Assembly: GCF_013374995.1 (NCBI RefSeq)
Contig: NZ_CP056030.1
Coordinates: 1,210,501-1,274,500, forward strand
DNA from: Pseudomonas eucalypticola
GTDB taxonomy: Bacteria; Pseudomonadota; Gammaproteobacteria; Pseudomonadales; Pseudomonadaceae
Direction of reading: 5' to 3'
Length of the DNA stretch: 64,000 bases
Part shown: positions 58,563 through 64,000 of the stretch, piece after piece
Layout of the letters: every line of letters starts with the position of its first letter
How positions within the stretch are numbered: position 1 is the stretch's first letter
Program-made: the position numbers and the translations under genes
Notes under the pieces: generated by a model
Told to the model about the DNA's origin: nothing
What the model saw: only the letters and a program-made list of their open reading frames with translations
The model's database searches: none

Positions 58563-61500
58563 TCAGCCTTCCTTGTGCTTTATTCCCCCTTGCAATGTCT
58601 GCTCCCGATCATGGCCCTTGGTGCGAATCAGCCCCAGGTCCGAGGTCTGGTCCTTGCTGTCCTGTGGACCAGTGAAGGCATTGAGCAGGTTCTGGGTCAT
58701 TTCCTCCGGCACGATCGATAGTTTTCCTTCAATGCCGAACACGTGATCGCTGCCGCTCAGGCTGCGGGTGTTGACTGCGCTGCTCCCCAGGTCGACCTGG
58801 CCGCGGGCGCTGGCCAGCAGGGCGCCATTGAGTTGCGTGTTGCCTTCGACGGCCAGGGCGATGCCTTCGCGGCCGTTGAGCACGGTCTGGGCGCTAGCGG
58901 TATCGCGGGCGGTCTTGCTCACGTCCAGATGCAGGGTAGGGGCGAAGCCCGGGTCGGCTTTCTGGATGCCTTTGGCGACGTTGGTCGGAATCTTGCCGGC
59001 CGCCGGCCCGGCCAGGGCGCTGGCGCCGTTGAGCAGGCCCTGCGGGTTCTGGTCGGCGTTGAGCCGGGCGTCCACTGCCACTTTGTAGCCGTTGACCTGG
59101 TCCTGGCGGGTTTCCACCACCAGGTCGCCGGCGACGGTGCCCTTGATGGTGTCGGCGTGCACTTGCACGCCGCTCAGCAAGGCATCGCGCCGGGTATCGA
59201 GTTGCAGCGATTCGCTCCGCAACGAGCTATTGGCGTGGGTGGTGCTCGCTAACTTGTCCAGCCCCAGGGTGACGCGGCCGTGAATGGCGCTGTTGCCCTT
59301 GGTGGATTCGGTGGCGGTGGCGCCGTTGAGGCTCAGGCCCACGCCCACGCTGCGGTTGTCGCGCTTTTCCTCGGACGTGGCCGCAGTAATGGCCAGGCCG
59401 CCTTTGCTGGCGTCCAGCACCAGGCGCTTGGCGTCCAGCGTCAGGCCCTTGATCTCGATGGCCTTATCGTCGCTGGCGCCCGCCGCGACCTGCACCGGGC
59501 CCGCTACCTGCCAGTGCGACCCTGTGGCGGTTGTGCTCTGCTCATCGGTGCGCGCAAGCTCCAGGCTTGCCCCCACGCCGCCGCCCTTGGCGCCCGACGG
59601 CGCCTTGCCGGCCACGCTCAGTTGCACACCGCCGCCATAGACACTGCCACTGGCCTGGTGGGTGTCGGTGGTGGCGCTGACCTGCGCGCGCCCGCCGGCC
59701 TTGATATCGACACTGGCAACCTGCTGTTCAGCACTGCCCACGGCGGTGCCCTCCATCAGCACCTGCTTGCCGGCGCCAATGCTTACCGCCCCCGGGGTGT
59801 TTATCCGTGCACCATGGCCCTGGCTGTCGGTGGTGCTGGCTGTGGTGTATTTGCCAATCACGCTGCCCCCGCCGCTCTTGCCGATGTCGGCGCCGCTGCC
59901 CACCTTGGCCCATGATGAACCGTTGAGGGTGGTTTCCTGAATGCTTTGCTGATCCCGTGCCTGTTCCAGCGCCACGGTGCCGCCGGCCTTGAGGCTGATG
60001 TCGCCCGCCGTGCTATTGAAGCGGCTGCCCTCGTAGCGGCCGTCAGTGCCCAGTTGTACCTGGATACCGGCCTTGCCTTCGATCAGGCTCGGCACGGTCG
60101 TCTGCTGGTGAGCCTGTTTGTCGATGGAGCCACCACTGCCAACCACTTTCACGTTGAGGTCAGCCCCGGTGTTGGTGTCGAGCCGGGTGCGAACATCCAC
60201 ATCCAGACGCTTGAGGCTGTCGCTGGTGCGAGTCACCGCAGCCGCCTGGTCATGGTTGCCGGCGGTGATGAGTACCTTGCCCTCGGTGGCCTGGTAATGG
60301 GTGCCGACGTCTTTCAGGCGCTCAGCCACCTCGACCTGCACCTCGGTGCCGCTGATCTTCGCCACCTTGGCGGTTTCGTCCACCTTGACGCTGTCGCGTT
60401 GCAGGTGGCTGACCATCAGGTCGGCGCCCAGGCTGGGGGCGTACAGGTTGTCTTCCACGGCCTGGTTCTGGAAGCGGCTCTGGTCCTCGCCCTTCACCAC
60501 TTTTTCGATTGGCCGGGTGATGTCGGTGTATTCAACGCTGGCACCGAGCGAGCCGCGGGTGGTCTGGCGGTGTTCTTCGGTGGTCACCTTGTCGGTTACC
60601 GCCAGGTGGCTGGCCTGCTGGAACGCCAGTCGGGTCTTGCCCTTGCTGGCCATCGAGGTTCCCTCATGGGTGAGTGTGTCGCCTTTGAGGGACTGGGTGC
60701 CATTGCTGGTCATGACGGTACCGACAGCGCTCGTTTCGTCACGCGTCAGGGCCGTTTTCGAATAGCCGCCGTCGAAGCTGCTGCCGGCGCGATCCATCCC
60801 GCCGGTCACCCGCAATGCGCCATCGCCGACGGTGGTGGTGCTGGCTTCATGTTTCGTGGCCTGGCCGGCAAGAAACTGTTGGACGGGGGCCTCGACGTGC
60901 GTGCCGGTTTCGCTGTGCACCTTGCCGGCAATCACCTTGACGATGCCGTCGCTTTTCAGGTTGACCGTGTCGCCCTTGATTTCCGCGCCCAGCGGCGTGC
61001 GGGTGGCGCGGTCGCTTTCGGTGTTTTCCACCTTGTAGCCAACCTCGGCGTAGTACTGCTTGCTGCTGTCCTTGCCATCGCCCGCCAGCTTGGTTTCACC
61101 GGCATCAACGGCAAAGCCTTGTTGGCGCGCCTGGCGGTTGTGCTGCTCGGTTTCAATGGCGGGGTGCAGCTCGATGCCCTTGGGCGCCGTGACGTTCAGC
61201 GAGCCTTTGGCCTCGAGGCGCGAACCGGTCAGCACGGCCTTGTCGACCACTTCAACACGCAGGTTGGACGCCGACTGCATCTCGCTGCCTTTCTGGTTCA
61301 CCTGGGTGCTGTTGTCGTTGGCGGTCTTGCCGAAGAAGAAACCGCCCGCCAGGTCACCACGGTAGTCGGCCTTGCGCTGCGTACCGGTCAGTGCCTGGCT
61401 GTCCAGGGTCGCTGACCCCGCGGTGCGCAGTGTCCCGTCGCCCTGGCTGTGCAGGCGGCTGCCAACGATGGTCACGTCACCGACGCTGTCGACGTTGACG

Positions 61501-62858
61501 ACGCCCCCCTCCAGCACGGTGGGGCGCAGGGTCTGGTGGGTGTCGGTGGTATTGCTGTCGCCGCGCCACAGGTGCTTGCGGTGGCGCACGGTTTCGAACA
61601 CCTCCCTGCTGTCCACCAGCGCTTCAACCGTGGTGGTGCCTTTGCTTTCCAGGGTCAGGGTTTTGCCGGCCTTGACGGTGGCGCCGCTCACATGTAGCGA
61701 GGTGCCGGCCGCCAGGCGCACGTCACCCGGTGTCTGCAGGTCGGTGGCCAGGTGCTCGCGGGTGGTCGTGGTGGTGCGCTTGGAGTACTCCTCGGTGGGG
61801 ATGAACCAGGCTTTGCGGTCATGCTGCTCGTGGTCTCGGCTGACTTGCTCGCGGGTGCGGGTGTCCAGGCGCAATGCCTTGCCCGCCGTGATGTCGATGT
61901 TTTCGCCCTTGACCTTGACGGCGGTCAGGCGCATGTCAGCGCTGGTGGTCAGGTGCACATCGCCCTGGGCCGCGCTGACCACGCCCTCTCCCAGTTGCAC
62001 GTTGCCCCGGGCATTGATGGCCACGCCTTCGCGGCCTACCAGGTGAGTGCCGGGCATCTTCACCCCGGCGCCTTCTGCGGTGCTGACGATGTTGATGCGC
62101 CCTGCGCGCATGGCCCCCAGCAGGTGAGCGTCGACGGGAGGAGCCGTCGCAGCGGCGGTGTGCAGCAGCGCACGGTCGGCATAGGCCAGGGTGTTGTGCC
62201 CCAAGGTGATGTCCAGTGCGTCGCGGCTGCTCAATACACCGCGGCCATCGATAACCGGGGTAATCAACTCCAGCGCCCCCTGGGGGTTGCTGATGCCTCC
62301 TTCACCGACCGCCAGTACCGCTTGGTCATGGCCGGCAGCCAGGCGTACGATACGGCCATCCTCCAGCTCCGGGATGCCCACCAGGAAAGTGGCGCGGTTG
62401 GTGTTGATGAAGCTGGCACCGTTGGCGCTGATGCCGTTGGGGTTGGCCAGGATGTAATCGGCACGCTGGCCGAATATCTCCTGGGCGCCATCGATGCGCG
62501 AGCTGCTCATGCCCGTCACTTCGAAGACGATGGCGCTGGCGGCCTGGCCCTGGAAGTGCCGGTTGGCCTCCAGCGCCGGCCCCAAGTGCGACTGTCCGCC
62601 TTGCAGGGCATTGTTGATGACCAGGCCCTGGGCGTCGACGTTGTAGTCACCGAAGCGGTTGTGTGACGTGCCCTGGGCATCGGGCCGGACGATGTCCACC
62701 GCAGGGATGCCCTGATGGTCGGCGACCACGGGCATGCCTGCCGGCCCGGCCACGGGCGTCACACCCTCGCTCAGGGCCGGCAGGCTGTAGCCCAGCAACG
62801 CGCTGGCAATGGCCCAGCCCAGGGGGTTGAGGGTAAAACGAAAGGCGTGCTGATTCAC
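58563..62858 (-). CDS. TpsA, filamentous haemagglutinin-like exoprotein of two-partner secretion
   Basis: 1431 residues. The signal peptide (about 1-30) is followed by the TPS secretion domain, with NRFGDYNVDAQGLVINN and ANPNGISANGASFINTNRATF; the rest is beta-helical haemagglutinin repeats (many VKAGKTLTLESKGTTTVEAL-type strands). It lacks the VENN motif and toxin C-terminus of CdiA proteins and is much shorter than FhaB. No immunity gene follows. It starts with GTG at 62858, 24 bases after tpsB. It may be an adhesin, or the remainder of a CDI-type protein that lost its end. Confidence 0.88.
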   Translation of the reverse strand: MNQHAFRFTLNPLGWAIASALLGYSLPALSEGVTPVAGPAGMPVVADHQGIPAVDIVRPDAQGTSHNRFGDYNVDAQGLVINNALQGGQSHLGPALEANRHFQGQAASAIVFEVTGMSSSRIDGAQEIFGQRADYILANPNGISANGASFINTNRATFLVGIPELEDGRIVRLAAGHDQAVLAVGEGGISNPQGALELITPVIDGRGVLSSRDALDITLGHNTLAYADRALLHTAAATAPPVDAHLLGAMRAGRINIVSTAEGAGVKMPGTHLVGREGVAINARGNVQLGEGVVSAAQGDVHLTTSADMRLTAVKVKGENIDITAGKALRLDTRTREQVSRDHEQHDRKAWFIPTEEYSKRTTTTTREHLATDLQTPGDVRLAAGTSLHVSGATVKAGKTLTLESKGTTTVEALVDSREVFETVRHRKHLWRGDSNTTDTHQTLRPTVLEGGVVNVDSVGDVTIVGSRLHSQGDGTLRTAGSATLDSQALTGTQRKADYRGDLAGGFFFGKTANDNSTQVNQKGSEMQSASNLRVEVVDKAVLTGSRLEAKGSLNVTAPKGIELHPAIETEQHNRQARQQGFAVDAGETKLAGDGKDSSKQYYAEVGYKVENTESDRATRTPLGAEIKGDTVNLKSDGIVKVIAGKVHSETGTHVEAPVQQFLAGQATKHEASTTTVGDGALRVTGGMDRAGSSFDGGYSKTALTRDETSAVGTVMTSNGTQSLKGDTLTHEGTSMASKGKTRLAFQQASHLAVTDKVTTEEHRQTTRGSLGASVEYTDITRPIEKVVKGEDQSRFQNQAVEDNLYAPSLGADLMVSHLQRDSVKVDETAKVAKISGTEVQVEVAERLKDVGTHYQATEGKVLITAGNHDQAAAVTRTSDSLKRLDVDVRTRLDTNTGADLNVKVVGSGGSIDKQAHQQTTVPSLIEGKAGIQVQLGTDGRYEGSRFNSTAGDISLKAGGTVALEQARDQQSIQETTLNGSSWAKVGSGADIGKSGGGSVIGKYTTASTTDSQGHGARINTPGAVSIGAGKQVLMEGTAVGSAEQQVASVDIKAGGRAQVSATTDTHQASGSVYGGGVQLSVAGKAPSGAKGGGVGASLELARTDEQSTTATGSHWQVAGPVQVAAGASDDKAIEIKGLTLDAKRLVLDASKGGLAITAATSEEKRDNRSVGVGLSLNGATATESTKGNSAIHGRVTLGLDKLASTTHANSSLRSESLQLDTRRDALLSGVQVHADTIKGTVAGDLVVETRQDQVNGYKVAVDARLNADQNPQGLLNGASALAGPAAGKIPTNVAKGIQKADPGFAPTLHLDVSKTARDTASAQTVLNGREGIALAVEGNTQLNGALLASARGQVDLGSSAVNTRSLSGSDHVFGIEGKLSIVPEEMTQNLLNAFTGPQDSKDQTSDLGLIRTKGHDREQTLQGGIKHKEG

Positions 62859-62882
62859 GTTGTTATCTCTTTTGTCGATGAG

Positions 62883-64000
62883 TCAGAAGTCCAGTTTCAG
62901 CTCCGTGTTCCAGAAGCCCGGCTCTGAGGGAGGGCCGTCCTTGATCACCATGGCATGGCGATATTCGAGTGTCAGTTCACCGCCTGGCCAGCCGAGGCGG
63001 GCGCCGCCGCTGAGGGCGGCCAGGGCGGGGTACTGTTGTTCGCGGATGTAGGTGCCCCAGCCGCGGCCGTAGTCCAGGCCCACCTGGGGCGTCAGCGTCA
63101 GGCCCTGGCCCAGCGGCAGGGTCACCCCCAGGTTATTGCGCCAGACCAGGGCGCTGCTGGCGGCAATGTTGCTGTCGCGAAAACCGCGCACGCTGTTGGG
63201 GCTGCTCAGCAGCGCCTGTTCGCTGGCGGGCAAGGGGTGGGGGCTGTACTGCGCCTCCAGGCTGCTGTCCCAGCGCCAGGGGTAGCCCTTGGCTGGCCAT
63301 GCCCGGGTACGCATGACCGCCGCGCGCCAGCGCTGGTGCGGGCGGGCGGTTGCACTGAGCCAGGGCAGGCTGTGGTCGTAGCCCAGTTGCCCGCTCCACG
63401 TGGCCCGGCCCAGCCACAGCACGTTCAGGTCCAGGCTGGCACTGGTCAACTGGTCATCGGCGCGGGTGTAGTGGCGGCCCGCTATCCAGCGGTCCTGGTG
63501 CTTCTGGGTCAGGCGCAGGCCGGCGCCTATCAGGGTGTGCTGGTTGCGCCACAGGGTCCGGTTCAGGCGCAGGCTGTTGCTGGCGCCCCGGGCTTCGCTG
63601 CGGGTGCGGTTGACCGGCGCAAAGGCGATCTGCTGGCTGCGCGCCAGACTGGCGCCCAGGGTCCAGGGGCCATAAGGCACGCTGTAGTAAAGGCCCAGGC
63701 CCGTGGTATGACTGGGGTCGGCACCGGCGGTGCGGAACAGGCCCACCTGCAGCGAATCGTTGAGGTGCAGCGGGCTGTCATGGCTGACCACCAGGTTCAC
63801 GCCATGGCGGCCGGTGAACCGGTCGCCGCCATTGCCGTATCGAACGCCCAGCCCCCAGCGAGCCTGGTGCCCGCGTGGTACCAGCAGGATCCGCGACCCT
63901 CCTGGCAGTTCACCCGGTGCTATCTGCGCCTGCAGGTCGATGCTGCGCAGGCGGTTGAGCTGGTCCAGGCCCTGCTCCAGGGCCGGCAGGTGCAACGGCC
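62883..64000 (-). CDS. TpsB, FhaC/ShlB-type outer-membrane transporter (C-terminal part)
   Basis: The gene enters from beyond the window end; about 372 residues are visible. It starts within the POTRA region (LDQLNRLRSIDLQAQIAPGELPGGSRILL) and continues through the Omp85-type barrel. NSVRGFRDSNIA is the conserved loop-6 VRGF/Y motif, and the last residue is Phe, the outer-membrane targeting signal. It precedes tpsA in the same operon and would export that protein. About 180 N-terminal residues are likely to be missing. Confidence 0.93.
   Translation of the reverse strand, partial: PLHLPALEQGLDQLNRLRSIDLQAQIAPGELPGGSRILLVPRGHQARWGLGVRYGNGGDRFTGRHGVNLVVSHDSPLHLNDSLQVGLFRTAGADPSHTTGLGLYYSVPYGPWTLGASLARSQQIAFAPVNRTRSEARGASNSLRLNRTLWRNQHTLIGAGLRLTQKHQDRWIAGRHYTRADDQLTSASLDLNVLWLGRATWSGQLGYDHSLPWLSATARPHQRWRAAVMRTRAWPAKGYPWRWDSSLEAQYSPHPLPASEQALLSSPNSVRGFRDSNIAASSALVWRNNLGVTLPLGQGLTLTPQVGLDYGRGWGTYIREQQYPALAALSGGARLGWPGGELTLEYRHAMVIKDGPPSEPGFWNTELKLDF

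Noticed and set aside
58563..62858. A complete contact-dependent inhibition system
   Set aside because: No VENN motif, no toxin tip and no immunity gene are visible.

Overview
The window is a GC-rich chromosomal segment of a gamma-proteobacterium, almost certainly a Pseudomonas, probably near the P. putida group. The evidence is the core gene order: queA-tgt-yajC-secD-secF, suhB/trmJ-cysE-iscRSUA-hscBA-fdx-iscX-ndk-rlmN-pilF-rodZ-ispG-hisS-yfgM-bamB-der, leuA-xseA, guaB-guaA, tadA-mltF-purL. Other signs are REP/REPIN-type palindromes and a compact codon style with frequent ATGA overlaps. No rRNA, tRNA, CRISPR array, integrase or transposase gene was seen.

Layout. From 1 to 30 kb is housekeeping: tRNA queuosine modification, the Sec translocon motor, Fe-S cluster assembly under a recognisable IscR box, then nucleotide, isoprenoid, histidyl-tRNA, pilus, cell-shape and outer-membrane assembly genes. 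It continues with a transaminase/omega-amidase pair, and leuA preceded by a 25-codon leucine-rich leader peptide. From 30.1 to 39.8 kb is an accessory block between xseA and guaB: an AFG1/ZapE-like ATPase, then eight co-oriented genes. These encode a TSUP permease, an HpaB-type flavin oxygenase, a VanA-type Rieske oxygenase, a diaminobutyrate aminotransferase, an amine N-hydroxylase, a DadA/PuuB-type oxidase, a PaiB-like FMN protein and a tautomerase. Several are translationally coupled. I do not recognise this gene set as a described pathway, and it is the best candidate for a new system here.

From 39.8 to 43.6 kb are a zinc-ribbon protein gene, guaB (clear sigma-70 promoter) and guaA. The last 12 bases of guaA recur, with one mismatch, about 1.1 kb downstream at 44753-44764. 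They bracket a Doc-type toxin and a small partner gene, which looks like a tiny element inserted at the guaA 3' end. From 45 to 52 kb is a second accessory stretch: BamE-like lipoprotein, flavin-reductase-like protein, orphan LuxR response regulator, small lipoprotein, a 964-residue toxin-like protein with a ChaN/TIKI-type domain, and a Tat-exported multicopper oxidase abutting tadA. From 52 to 58.5 kb are mltF, purL and a YqfO-like gene. The window ends in a two-partner secretion locus (short TpsA exoprotein and the C-terminal part of its TpsB transporter).

Limits: product names rest on motif recognition by eye. Start codons were chosen from ribosome-binding sites, overlaps and family N-termini. 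Promoters and attachment sites are sequence-pattern inferences.
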